DNA from: Romanomermis culicivorax
Lineage: Eukaryota; Nematoda; Enoplea; Mermithida; Mermithidae
Length of the DNA: 64,000 nt
Direction of reading: 5' to 3'
Assembly: GCA_963922205.1 (NCBI GenBank)
Contig: CAWUHX010000047.1
Coordinates: forward strand, 1,472,195 to 1,536,194
The position numbers and the translations under genes are program-made. Under the pieces are notes generated by a model. It saw only the letters and a program-made list of their open reading frames with translations, did not search any database and had not been told where the DNA came from. Positions 1 through 11,341 of this stretch are shown here, in pieces; position 1 is the first letter of the stretch, and each line of letters begins with the position of its first letter.

Positions 1-1326
1 CAGGCCATGGAGAAGGGATAACAAGTCGGGGCCTGCTTTCGATGGGGTTTCAGGGGCGGTGGGCGGCGTGGTGTCTTGCTTGGGGGGGATCTTGTAGCCT
101 ACGGGTATGGTGGGTGGCGATTTTTCGATTTTTGCGGCTTCAGGCGTGGGGGGTGGTGACATGGCGCACCAGTCGGGTACGTCCAGGTCGAGGACGTATT
201 CGTCACTACGGCGGTGGGTGTTGGGCATGATGGTTCCTAAAGTAGTCTGAGGGCCGTTAGTTATGGCGGGTAATTTTGAGTAAAATGCAGGGTCATCAAT
301 GTCCATGAGGGATTGGGGTTGCCTGTACTCAATGCAATTTTGAATATTACCACTTTGCTGATTCGGACAGTACCTGCTTGTATGACCTCTCTGCTTGCAT
401 ATAAAACATTGAAAATTGGAGTAGGGTTTGGAAAGGCAGTTATCAGATCTATGTCCTGTTTGGGAGCAGTGGATGCATCGGCTTTTACAATCACGCGTAC
501 TGTGATTATTACGAAAACAGATTTCACATGATTTACGGGTGCCTACTGGTTTACAATTACGAGCTACGTGTCCAATTTGTCCACACTGGAAGCATGGGGG
601 TTGCCTAGGGGTGGTATTGTTCCTGTAAGCATTATTCCTGCTGAAAGTTTTGTTACTGAAATTGTTGTAGCTACTCTGTTGTGGGGGTTGAGGTTTTTGT
701 TTGATCTGCAACTGTAAATCTTTTACTTGTTGTTCTAACTGATGCAAAAGATCCTGTTGGTCTGTATTTTTGGTTAGGGAAAAGATGGGTTTGGGTTTTG
801 GGGGTATGAAGGGAAGGGCGTTAGATTTTAACTCATTTCTAAGAATTTGCTGTTCGATGTAAGCTGCTTCGTCTGACATTTCTTTTAAAGTTGCGAACCA
901 TCTATACTTAATTGCTTCCCTGATTTCATTTTGCATGCCTTCTACAAAGAGGGGTTTTATGATCATTTCTCGTGCGTCTGTGTTAAAGTTAGGGTAGGCG
1001 AGGGTTGCGAGATGTTCTAGATCAAATAAGAATTCTGTTACTGTTTCTGATCGCTTTTGCTTTCTTTCGCGTAAAAATTGTTGATGTAGCTCATTATCTC
1101 TTTTGTTTGGGAAAAATGCCTGTAATGGGACTTTATACTGCTCATATGTGTGGGGAGGGTTTTCGGAATTTGCTAAACTTTTGAATTTTGCCAACGCGGC
1201 TCCTCCTAAATGAATTTCTAAACATGCCAACTTTAACTGTACGTCTGTATGTTTCATGCCTTGGAGTGCCATGAATTGTTCTAATCTTTTGTTCCATTCA
1301 CCAAAATGTTGGGTCACGCCGCCCAT
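1..1326 (-). CDS. gag: Retrotransposon Gag (capsid plus four zinc knuckles), cut by window edge
   Basis: The minus strand is open without interruption from an ATG at 1326 to base 1 (442 codons) and continues outside the window. Residues about 1-180 resemble a Ty3/gypsy capsid: a W-containing helix near the start, a 'LACLEIHLGGAALAKF' block, and 'ELHQQFLRERKQ'. They align by eye with the second Gag in this window at about 9.1-9.6 kb. A Q-rich linker is followed by four consecutive CCHC zinc knuckles at residues ~245-310 (CFQCGQIGHVARNC, CEICFRNNHSTRDC, CIHCSQTGHRSDNC, CFICKQRGHTSRYC), all C-X2-C-X4-H-X4-C. The tail is P/T-rich. Known role of the family: forms the virus-like particle and binds the RNA. 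A TAA lies 8 codons upstream of the ATG; an additional N-terminal exon is possible. No matching pol is visible because the element leaves the window. Confidence 0.9.
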   Translation of the reverse strand, partial: MGGVTQHFGEWNKRLEQFMALQGMKHTDVQLKLACLEIHLGGAALAKFKSLANSENPPHTYEQYKVPLQAFFPNKRDNELHQQFLRERKQKRSETVTEFLFDLEHLATLAYPNFNTDAREMIIKPLFVEGMQNEIREAIKYRWFATLKEMSDEAAYIEQQILRNELKSNALPFIPPKPKPIFSLTKNTDQQDLLHQLEQQVKDLQLQIKQKPQPPQQSSYNNFSNKTFSRNNAYRNNTTPRQPPCFQCGQIGHVARNCKPVGTRKSCEICFRNNHSTRDCKSRCIHCSQTGHRSDNCLSKPYSNFQCFICKQRGHTSRYCPNQQSGNIQNCIEYRQPQSLMDIDDPAFYSKLPAITNGPQTTLGTIMPNTHRRSDEYVLDLDVPDWCAMSPPPTPEAAKIEKSPPTIPVGYKIPPKQDTTPPTAPETPSKAGPDLLSLLHGL

Positions 1327-2204
1327 GAATGATTTGTGTGAGGTACTTTACTTTCAACCAACGGCGTTACGGCGGGGACAAAGGGGCGCAGGCGTATGGT
1401 TACACTAATACAATGGATGATCGAGGGTCGCTTGAACGTCGATAATACAAAACGCGTCTCGATTTATAATACGAACGGGGGCCTCGGTTTAAGTTGCTTT
1501 CGTACAATTGGCCGCTTGCAAATATATAAAAAGGACGGGGCGAGCGCGGAAGTCGAAAAATGTAAAATCACAAGAAGAATAATGAAATCACGCTTTGCTT
1601 CTTCTTTTATACGACCTCTTTGGCCACTCCCTGGGGGTTGCAGGAGGTCGAGCTTCTGTCCATCTTCTTCCGCCAATCGTCGCTTCCTGCTACGCTTTTT
1701 ATGCTTTTCTTAGTTACGCCTTTCTAATGCTTTCCTGGTACTGTATGCCTTCTGTTCTTTGCTTGCTTTCTACGGTGGGCTTGGCCACACCTTTGTGCTT
1801 CTGTGCATGCTTCCTGTATCAGTTTCTCTGTATACACATGTTTTGTGGGGCCGCCACTACCATTACACTTGAGACTACTGTCTGGTGGGGCTTCTACGTA
1901 TTTTACCGTGTGCAGGTGTTGTTTACGATTTTTAGGGGGGGGATTACGGTAGCTATGGAATGTGTAGTTTAGTGTAGGTTCTAGGGGAACAGCTGCCGTT
2001 TGTGCAAATTAATTAGGGTATCTTAATTGGGCTACCGGGGTGTGAACGGATCAAAATAAAGTACTTCACGTAATTTTGTAGGAATGTTTGGGAGTGAATC
2101 CCAGACACCCTTGAGACGATAAAATGTGAGAATAAAATAATATCTAATAAATGTCTATCACATACAGTATGCTACATATTTACAGTACTGCTTTAGCAGG
2201 TACG
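1327..2204. other. Upstream flank of the truncated gag; possible leader or LTR
   Basis: No convincing gene. This stretch lies 5' of the minus-strand gag, so its leader and LTR could be here, but I see no second copy to prove an LTR. A TATA-like TATATAAAAAG sits at about 1523-1533 on the plus strand. Short plus-strand open frames (1396-1713, 1595-1972) have no recognisable domains and look like chance frames. Confidence 0.35.
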
Positions 2205-2210
2205 TTACAA

Positions 2211-2258
2211 GGCTGGGTAAACATATATGGCTGGGAAAACATATATGGCTGGGTAAAC
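2211..2258. repeat. 18-bp tandem repeat, about 2.7 copies
   Basis: GGCTGGGTAAACATATAT is repeated head-to-tail starting at 2211, 2229 and 2247, with one substitution in the second copy and the third copy partial. Confidence 0.85.
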
Positions 2259-2599
2259 ACGGTTATTTGCAATAAAAGTGGTTAATGTTTGCTCAACTAA
2301 CATTATACATGGATCCAGATCCGTACACATAATTGCAATAAAAAAAATCCTAATACACATGCATTTATTCTCTATCATCCCGTCGACGTGATGTTTCAAT
2401 GCTTTTCTCTTCTTTATATACACCTGCAAAAGAGACTTCATTATGTAATTGAACCAACCGACTAAAGATCTGGTACCGATCCGATTTTGATCCAATAACG
2501 AAACAAGAAAGCAACATCAACGGCTTAACTACTGTTTTATCAGATGTTCAACATCTTCTAGATGTTATTCGGGATCATGTCGTGGTTGTTGTTCAATCA

Positions 2600-3310
2600 T
2601 TTTACAATTTTCTTTTCCGAAAAATTTTACTCTAGGTGAAAAATTTGAGAAAAAATCGTGATCCAGATCAAAATCTGATAATGTGACGTTAGTTTACTCA
2701 TCACGAGCAGAAAAAACGAAAAATTTTACTCAAGGTAAAATTTAAAAAAAATTTTGATCCGGATCAAAAATCGTGATCCAGATCGAAATCTGATTATGTG
2801 ATGTTAATTTACTCATCACAACGGTAAAATACGAAAAATTTTACTCTAATTGAAAATTTGGAAAAAAAAAATTTGATCAAGATCAAAAATATTGATCTGG
2901 ATCAAATTCTAATTCTGGATCAAATTCTGATAAAATTCTGATAAATTCCCCATAAGTTTGGTTTGAAAATACTGATCACGACGAGAAAATTCGAAAAAAT
3001 TTGATCTAGATCAAAAAATTTTGATATGGATCAAAAATTTTGATCCGGATCAAAATATCATGATCCGGATCAAATATTCGGGTTCCCGATCAAAAATTAA
3101 TACATAGAAACCCGATCTGTGGAGGGTGATCCGTGATGAAAATCCGGGTTTTAGACTAATTTCCCACGGATCCAGATCACTGGACTGATCCGTCGTGATC
3201 CGGGTTTTAGGCACCTAAAACCATGGTTTGGCCAGCCAAGCCCCCGATCCGTGGTGATCCGGGTTTTAGACACCCGATCCGGATCCGTGGACCCGATCCG
3301 GGTTTTAGTG
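2600..3310. repeat. AT-rich tandem repeat with GATCCGGATC-type palindromes
   Basis: A unit of roughly 105-110 bp containing AAAAATTTTACTC, GATCCAGATCAAAATCTGAT and TTTACTCATCAC recurs about three times between 2600 and 2990. It passes into a denser series of GATCCGGATCAAAA and GATCCGTGGTGATCCGGGTTTTAG copies up to about 3310. No coding potential was seen. Confidence 0.7.
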
Positions 3311-3501
3311 CTACCTGGCGTACAGTCCAGATCACAAGTAACGTGTGTTTTTGCTTGTGGGTTGCTTGTCACAAGCACCAATTTGGCAAGCGCTTGGCAA
3401 GCAGTCCACAAGCGAAGCACTTGTGGATTGCTTGTGGAATGCTTGTGGGTTGCTTGTCCAAGCGCTTGTGAGTCGCTTGTCGAGTGCGTGTAGGTTGCTT
3501 G

Positions 3502-4933
3502 TGTCACGTGCCGACGGATTTCGTCGAACGTCACGTGATTCACATCACAATTTTTCATTATGTTTTTCGTTATGTTTTGTGTTACAGTAATTTACATCAA
3601 TTTTGCGTTTCGTTTTTATACTTTTTACATGCAATTTATGTGTGTACTTTTTATGTTTATTTTTGTTGCTTTCGCGCACATTTATTTCCGTTTCGATTTA
3701 TTATTTTCAATCGCACACGTAGACTACGGTATGTGCCCGCTAGTCAAGAATGTCCGTTAGAGATAAGCTCTCCGAGCTCATCGCTGTAATTAGAGCACAA
3801 CGTGCACTTCTTATCAGTAAAAACTAGCGACGTTTCACAACGTGAAACGACTAGTTGAAATTCTCACTAGTGACGTTCCTATGTTAAGCATGGAGAGTGA
3901 AAACTCGCCCCAATGCTTAACGTTGTGAACTGGAAAATGTCTATGTGATCATAGGCATCTTCTGCAACGATTTCCGCTGCAGAAGTTAGCTTGGGGGAGT
4001 GTTAACTCCGCCCAAGGCATACTGTAGTTTATGAAGCCCTTTAAAAGGGCATGTTTTGTCTTTTTTACGCACTCTCTTTGAGCCTAACTGGTTTTTCGTC
4101 ATTTAGCTTCACGTCGCGTCCGCCGTCGATATATTTTATTATATTTTTATTGTTGTCAACTGCGTTGCCGTCACACGTCGAATAAATTACCATATTCGGA
4201 CCCCGACCTACACATACATACATGGCCTACAGTAACCCGACCGTAGGAACCCGTCCCCGTCGCCGTTAATTGTAGAGACCCGTCGTCCCTCGCCGAGAAA
4301 ACGTTAGTGATCGCCGCCTGCCGTTTAGCAGCCGCCGAATCCCCCCGCCGAATCGCTCGGAGTTCGTTCCCACATCGCCGTCCGTAGGACCCCGCGTTTG
4401 ACCCCGAACCCGTGGCCCAGCGCCGAGTAATTTGAGAAGAGGTGCCGTAAGTCTTCTCAGGGGTTATTGTTATTGAGGGTATATTTGTGGGAGTCTCCCC
4501 TAAGCTAGTTTTCCCTCGGAAGGACCCTCAGTTAAGAAAGCCCTCAGACCCTTAAGGTCAGGGCCAATAAAGGGGATTTAGGTTAACAATCGGGTCCCCT
4601 ACAGTAAGCCATTCTCCGAATGGCACCGTCCCCCATTCCGTAGAATGAGGATTAGGGATTGACACCCCCGACCCGGCCGCGTTGTCCATTATTCTACAGC
4701 ATTAACCCCAGGACAAGGCCGAGGTACACCATAGGTTTACCTGTGGTAGTATCAGCTGGGTTGGGTTCCCGAAGTAGATAAACCATAACGGAGCCACCCA
4801 ACGGGGTCACAGCATGCCACTTCCAGTGACATGGCCATATTACCTATGGGATATGGTATGGGTTTCCCATTAATGTGACTGATCACCACTTCGTTTAATG
4901 TGACATGGCTCCCAATTTCTACTTAATGTGACA
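3502..4933 (+). repeat. 5' LTR
   Basis: It is almost identical to 18356-19787. A TATA-like CTTTAAAAGGGC lies at about 4040-4050 and an AATAAA at 4181-4186, which suggests a U3-R boundary and a polyadenylation site (inference). The terminal motif TTAATGTGACA(TGG) is repeated near 4895 just inside the end, so the LTR end has an internal look-alike. Confidence 0.96.
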
Positions 4934-4955
4934 TGGCGAGGCTGGAAAATCGACC
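4934..4955 (+). other. Candidate tRNA primer-binding site
   Basis: TGGCGAGGCTGGAAAATCGA begins at the first base after the 5' LTR. Read as complement it gives a 3'-terminal CCA and a TCGATTTTC segment like a tRNA T-loop and stem. Position and TGG start fit a minus-strand primer site. I cannot assign the tRNA species. Confidence 0.6.
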
Positions 4956-7900
4956 TTAAGTCTGACTCCACAGTCCTTGGGAACGAACCTTTTAACCTTT
5001 TGAGTGAGATACCTCTTTCAATTAGGTAAATTTTCGATTTGAGTAGGGGAAACCTCCATCAGATCATGAGAATCGCCACTTGAGTGGGGAAACCTCTCTC
5101 AGGTCTGCTGATTCGCTTCCAAAGTGGGATACTGACCCTTAGGATGAATTTTTTTTGCCCTCATGTAAGTGGATACGCCCGTAAGAAGGTAGACTACCCC
5201 TTAGGTCGGAATAGGCCCTTATATTCGAGTTTAATGCCAACTCAGATAGCACCGCATTTGAGTAAAACTTAATTACTGTAGGTCGGGATTTGCCCCACGC
5301 GTGATTAAATTAATGATTCTTGCGCGTAATTAACCCCTTATGAGTATACTAGCTCCCGTAAGCTTTGGTTAATCCTCTGGTATCGATTTTTCCCCAGACT
5401 TAATCCCCACGCGTCATAAAATTCCCAGAGTTGAGTAAATCGAGTATTCTGCCGTAAATGTCCTCTGAGCTTTCATCTTCCTCTTTCTTTCTATTTTTCC
5501 CCCTAATTTGGGCCTCCATTCACTGCGTGTGATCGGATAGGTTACTGTAGCGCTGTAGGCCTTTTGGTTACAGTATGACTGCGATTAGCACGTACTCTAA
5601 CTACAGTATACCTGGGTACGGGTACTTGAGTATCACAACCCATGAGGTTTTCACAGCCCCTGAGGGTTTCGGGATCTCCGATCACGAGGTACAGTAACCC
5701 TTCCACTCTTGATTCTGGACGTCGAGTGTGGTCGTGAGTTGTTATCTGTGTCCGGTACGTGTGTCAACACACTTTTTCAAAACTTTTCTTATCTTCACTG
5801 AGCACTAGCCAAGTTGCTCATTTTTCCGGCCAAACAAGCCAAAATTTTACTGTTGACACATATGACACCGTACTTAGCAGATCACATCGCTTATCTCTAG
5901 GGCCTCAAATTTTAATTTTATTTACTTTACTTTTTATTTCTTGGTCTTCTATGCGTAGCGTGTGACCCAATTATAATAACTTTTTCACCTAATAAATTTT
6001 CTTATCTACAAAATCAACTCAAATAAAAACTTATAACCCACTTTTCTTTTCTTTCCCTTTCTAACCAAACAAATTAAAATTTATCCTTTTTCCTACCAAA
6101 AAAAAAAAAAAAAAAACAAACCCAAACTTTCTCTTTTCACTTCTATTCAAATTTTTTCCAAACAAAACTTTTTCTTTATCGGTCACACATACGTCATAGT
6201 TGGCAACCGCTCAGTAGGTCATTTCTATTATTTTTTCCACTACTGCACGGTCTTCTTCTCCTTCTTTTTTCTCTTCTGTTTCTAGGTGGTTGCAAGTGGT
6301 GAGGATCTTACCGATCGGGACCACTGACGTCAGCAACAACTACTTATTGGGTTGTTGTTATGAGGTGTTGTGTCTTGTGCGACCCCACCTCTGACGTCCG
6401 CAACTACCTCACATGCTGCTGTTGCACTGAGACTTGACTAGCGGGGTCATGCTTCTGACGTCAGCAATGGCCACATATCAGGTGGTCATTAAGGGGTTGA
6501 AGGTTCCCCGTGTCCTCCCCCTGCGTCTGCAACAGCTGCATCCCTTGCTGTTGCTTTAAGGGGTGGGCGGCCCTCCGGCTCTACCTCTGACGTCAGCAAT
6601 GGCAACGTAACAGGTTGTTATTGCAGGATGGTGACCGTATGGCACTGTCTTCCTGACGTCTGCAACAGCAGAGGCTCGTGTTGTTGCACTAGGATTGGTC
6701 GGTTATTCCGACTTCAGTCCTTGACGTCAGCAACAACAATGCACCGTATTGTTGTTCGTAGATGTGAGGCCTTACAAACCTCACATCTGGCGTCTGCAAC
6801 AACTGCATCTCATATCATTGTCGTAGGATAACTGAGACTCAGCTATTACCTTTTGACGTCAGCAACGGCGATGCTCCGTGTTGTCGTAGCAACGTTGCTG
6901 GCCTAGGGCCCTATCTACTGATGTCCACAATGATAAATCTCTATTCCAGTATCGGAATTAAGACTGTACAGTCTTATTCTGGCGTCAGCAACGGCGATGC
7001 CCCGTATTGCCGTAAGGAGTTTGTAGCCGTAGGCTCTTACTTTTGGCGTACGTACTGCAATATGAGATTATGGCACTTACATCCCAGTTACCTGAGGTCA
7101 GCACCGAGTGTGGTGGTGTGTATCACATCTTTTGACGTCAGCACCGGGTTACTGTGGGTTTCCAAGATGCCACTTGAGTTCTAGGTGATGATTGTAGTAT
7201 TATTTTCTCACCTACGGCTCTTGTTTTAGGGTTGTGTCTGTGTGCTACCGGTGCCTGGGAAACATCAGTAGACATACTCACGCAACCTGAGATGCACTCG
7301 GTCCGTGGCACTGATCAAGTTGTCCGCAAGGGTAGCGGCACTGATGGATCAACACGTGACTACTCTTCTAAGCTTTAACTGTAGGTTCGAACGGGTTTAC
7401 ATTCGGCCTCAGCTGGGTTGGTTGTCCAACATACGCAACCATTGGGCATTTGCAGTCGGTACTGCCTGTGTCCAACAACTGCAAGGGTTGACAACCTTCT
7501 TGTAAATTTCTTATCTAAATTCTCACATTTCTCTCTCATCTATGATCTTCTTTAGTGTCCCCACCAGAATAATTCCTCAGGAATTACGGCACAGCCACTG
7601 GTTGGGCCTAAGGTGTAAAAGACCCCTCTGTAATCATTTCTTTACACTCAAACGCCTTCGTTAGCTGGCCTAATAATGTCCGCACTAGAGTCGCCCTTAA
7701 TCCTGAGTTCGCCTCCGTTGGTTTGTCCCTTAGCATAATATTACCGCTAGTCCGCCTAAGCGAAGGTGTTCGAGTCCGCCTAAACACATTACAACTAAGT
7801 CCGCCTTAGCACCTCACTTTACACTCACTTATTTGAGACAGACTGTACCCCTGATCTCAAGATGCGTTGAGCCTAGCCTCGATTCATAGGAGGAAGCCTG

Positions 7901-8835
7901 CATTTCCCCACCTCCACCACCGGCACAGCTGGGCCAAGGACCCCCAAGCCCTCTTACTGACTGAGTGTGTCAGAATAGCACCCTGGTACCTGGTGCTCTT
8001 ATATCTCAACTGGTGACCTGCGATCCTCACTTCATCTCAGTGAACGGAAACCCGGCCCCCAGCTGTATATAATACTCCTGGAGAGTTCCCGTTCTGTTCA
8101 AAATGTGCATTCCCGTTTTTGGGCACGGTTGTAGCATACACGCGAATGACGTCCTCCCGGGATCCTCCTGTCTAGTCATCACACTTTTCAGAGTTCGCAA
8201 TTGCTCCTAGTGAGTGAGGCCGATTGCGTAATAGTGCGATTCCCTTTGCGTAGTCTGGTTTGTAAACTAATTTTGTCCCTATCTATTAGCACCCACTAAG
8301 TTTACTTTAAGTTGTCCCCCTTTACTTATTAATTCTTAAGCTACTGCATGCGCTACTCCTGGTGAGTAGGACTTTGTCGGTTACGAGCCCTCCCATATCC
8401 CAAAGTTTGTAAACTAGTACAACGGACCTAACCTCCAGATAAAATTCCCTTTTGAGCGGGTTTATCCGTACGCCCTCACGTCGGTTCCTTAATTTTATGG
8501 TTCGGAGTCCCACCACTTTTCTTTCAAATGTATTATACTTTTGGTTCAAATAACCGGGTCTTGCCCCATTCATCTCTAAAGTTTGGGTCCACTTCTCCCT
8601 CTCTTTACACTCGGGTTATCCCCACTTTACCTACGTAGGTGACCAGATAAATTCCCTTCTGAGTCAACCTATCTCTCCGCGTGGCTGTTCTGAGAGCTAA
8701 AACCTTGTTCTTTTCTAGCCCCATCGCTGAGTGGCCGCTAGATATTGTAAAGAACAAGCGTTACAGCCTCAACACGCCGTCGCGCAAACGATCTCGTACT
8801 TCCCGCGCTTCCTCGCCACGCGACTACAAAAGTAA
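4956..8835 (+). other. Very long (~4 kb) untranslated leader of the LTR element
   Basis: No long open frame. Three repeat zones are visible: GAGTGGGGAAACCTC-type units at about 4995-5110, the TGACGTCA/hairpin array at 6325-7140, and AGTCCGCCTAA-type units at 7680-7810. A pyrimidine- and A-rich stretch lies at about 6010-6180. A leader this long is unusual for Ty3/gypsy elements and may hold promoter, packaging or splicing signals (inference). Confidence 0.7.
6325..7160 (+). promoter_or_regulatory. 14-unit array of CRE-like TGACGTCA motifs, each followed by a hairpin
   Basis: TGACGTCA or a one- or two-base variant starts at 6325, 6392, 6456, 6522, 6588, 6654, 6722, 6788, 6854, 6919, 6980, 7044, 7093 and 7133. 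The first eleven intervals are 61-68 nt. Units alternate between GTCAGC (odd) and GTC(C/T)GC (even), which suggests a ~132-nt higher-order dimer. Each motif runs into a short stem whose two sides change together: CAACAAC/GTTGTTG in unit 1, GCAACAGC/GCTGTTGC in unit 4, CAACAACAAT/ATTGTTGTT in unit 7. TGACGTCA is the canonical CRE bound by bZIP factors (established). A role as enhancer, insulator or packaging signal is inference. Confidence 0.85.
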
Positions 8836-8997
8836 CTCTTACTTTACCTCTACAAAATAGAGACACCTAGACGTTCCTGTCGACTTAGTACTAAGTTTAA
8901 GCAGACAAGTGAACCCCTCTCTATTCAGTTTGATCGAATAACTTCACAGGCACGATCATCAGTCTTAGATACCTTACAGGAAGACGAATTCTCATCT

Positions 8998-11341
8998 ATG
9001 AAGTCAGAAATTGATTTACCTTCACAGATTGAGAATAAGGTCCAAGCTGCATTTGAGAATGCCCTTGGACCACTCAACCAAAAGCTAGAGGCTATGAATG
9101 GCAGAAGGCACCCTCCTGTGTCCAGCTTCATGGCCCCTCCTGCCTTTTCAGGTGCTTTTGGTGAGTCCATAACGGATTTTATATCCCACTTGACCCGCTT
9201 CTTTACACTTCAAGGGGTAACAGAAGCGGATCATGCATATAAAATCGCGTTTTTGGAGTCTTGCCTCACAGGTCCTGCTCTGGCATCCTACCGGGACTTT
9301 AGCAGTGGTACTCCGCAGCCTACCCGCTACGAAGAGTTCACAGCTTTTCTTAGGAGAGACTTTCCAGTAGGGCGTGATTCAGATCTGCATCAGCAGTTGA
9401 TCCAGGATCGCCTGCAGAAGCCGACTGAATCCGCGATAGTCTACCTTGAGCACCTTAAGAGACTGTCCAGGGTGGCTTATCCGGATCTCGCGACTGACGT
9501 TAGGGATTCTATTATTAAACCTATCTTTCTGAGAGGGTTGAGACCAGTCCTTAGAGATAGTATTAAGTTCAGGGAGTTCACAACTCTTGAAGAGACTCTC
9601 AAAGCAGCCTGTTACGCGGAATCACAGATTTTTCGGGATGAGATTAAATATACTGCCCCCCATCTAATGCTGTTTTCTCTTCAGAACAAAGGACCGCCGA
9701 CAACATCAGGTCAATGTCGAATCAAAGGAGCACCGCTCAACGTCCATCGGCCACGCCGTCTGACGAGGTTCGACGTTTACAATCGGAGATGGCCCGGCTC
9801 ACGGCTCACATTGCGGGACTTACGGCTCAGCAATCGGCGCCGCCTTCGAGAAATTCGACGCCGTCATCGACGCCGTCGACACATGTCCAAACCGCCGGCG
9901 ATCGCCCGTCAGGGGCACATCTACAGATGTGCTCCTACCATGGACGCTGCACCCACAACGACGCTACTTGCTGGGCGCAAAATCCCAATAGCGCCGGCCC
10001 TAGCACCGCCTCCGCCACCGGCGCCAGCCGTTGCTATTTTTGTCGAACGAGGGCGCACCCGACTGACCGATGCGACAGACCCTGCCCGCATTGTCGAAAA
10101 CTACGAGTGCACCGGGCAACGGCTTGCCCCAATCGAAATTCGACACTGCCTGGTGAGACTAATTTTGGTAATTCTGGTTACTCTCCTCAGGGGGCAAGTG
10201 GAAATTTTCGGAGGTATGCTAATCCAACTCCTCACGGGACAGGGAACCAATATCGGTCACCTCCACGGCAAAATAATGCTGTAGGGGTTACCGACGGTCT
10301 TCTTCACCCAGATTTATTTGATCTGGATGATGAAGTTTTGGCTGAACACCTGGCGGATCGCTCACAACTGTGTTATCCTGTCTGCGTAATCAGTATTGGT
10401 TTTTCAGCCACGGCAGTGGTTTCGGCGACCCCGTTGTCGACTTTTCCGCCGCCACCACCGAAATATGTGACGCCGGTCAACATAAACCCATCAGCGACAC
10501 CGAAAACGACTGGCGACGTCAGCGTAATCGCGTCGTATCGACCGACGGAAGGTACAACGGCACCACCGGCACGTGTTATCAACCAGGGACCGCCGCCCGG
10601 AATTCCCACGGACTCCGCGTTGGAGGTCGTCGGTCAACTGGAATCGATGAATCTGATAGGTAAACTGCCTTCTTTTTCTGAAGTTTCAAGTTCAAAAATT
10701 AGAGATCTTTACAAGTCCCCGGCTTTAATGATTTCTTGTTTACAGATTCCTCATCCGTCACCGACGCGATGCGGGCTGTTTGGTCAACCGATTTGGCCAA
10801 AAAGTATCCGCACCTCCCCTGGGCGCTACTCAACGAGCCGTTCGAGGTTGAGGCGCTTACGGCCGCCGACGTCATGCTATCGGCACCGGCGGTGTTGCGG
10901 ATTTTGGGACCCGACGTCGCTCGATGGGCGCTCGAGTTTATCGCCGACGGAACTATTCGCGCCACCCCGGTGGACAAGATCCTGTTGGACGGTGAACCGT
11001 CATCACCGGCAGTGGACGCTGTCCGCCGCGCTGTGGAAAAGGCCAGTCGCAACGTGCGGCCCACAGCAGTTGTTGCAACGTCACCGACGACAACGACGAC
11101 GGGAGCCCAAACTCTGGCGGCGATTGCGCCACAGCAACCGGTCGCCAACGCCTTTGGAGAACCGTTGCCCGCCATTCACAACGCCGTCAATGTCACGGAG
11201 GCGTCGCCATTTCCGAGGGCTACCGTCCCGCGGTCCCCGAAGATTGGCGTTCTTCGAGAAGTCCACCCCCGAGGAGGCTTGGTCATCGACTTCCCCGGAG
11301 AAGAGCCCGCGTCATCCGACGATGACGACGTCGAAGAATGA
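8998..11341 (+). CDS. gag: Gag polyprotein with an intron and a one-base frame change
   Basis: Three collinear pieces in three frames. Piece 1 (8998-~9660, frame open back to 8836, acceptor-like CTATTCAG at 8921-8928) is a Ty3/gypsy capsid homologous to the Gag at the left edge ('[17 protein letters not shown]', '[13 protein letters not shown]'). Piece 2 (~9657-10659) is nucleocapsid-like, with a C..H..C..C finger near 9929, a CCHC knuckle ([14 protein letters not shown]) at 10032 and a variant knuckle at ~10084, followed by a P/T-rich stretch. The shift between pieces 1 and 2 is at a run of six C at 9656-9661, so a homopolymer length error, a mutation or programmed -1 slippage are all possible. 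Piece 3 (10746-11341) follows an 86-nt intron, continues in the third frame and ends in an acidic tail. Its function is unknown. Confidence 0.8.
10660..10745 (+). other. 86-nt spliceosomal intron inside gag
   Basis: Donor AG|GTAAAC at 10660 and acceptor TTGTTTACAG ending at 10745. Joining them moves frame 0 of the nucleocapsid region into the frame of the plausible protein at 10746-11341. The unspliced reading frame also stays open but gives an R/S/P-rich, non-protein-like translation. Because retrotransposition passes through RNA, persistence of the intron implies that unspliced genomic RNA is packaged (inference). Confidence 0.7.

Noticed and set aside
1396..1972. Plus-strand open frames of 105 and 125 codons
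   Set aside because: They overlap each other in different frames and show no domain, no sensible composition and no relation to neighbours.
2600..3110. CRISPR-like repeated spacing in the GATC repeats
   Set aside because: Units are contiguous and degenerate with no unique spacers; the window is eukaryotic.
3223..3789. Several overlapping frames across the MITE repeat and LTR start
   Set aside because: They are produced by repeats (CLWVACG-type) and by the LTR; an equivalent frame appears in the 3' LTR at 18362-18643.
4934..4955. Assigning a specific tRNA to the primer-binding site
   Set aside because: The match to a tRNA 3' end is plausible, but I cannot decide the isoacceptor without a tRNA set.
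6628..7505. Open frames of 66-87 codons in the leader array
   Set aside because: They run through the hairpin repeat and change frame with it; no protein-like pattern.
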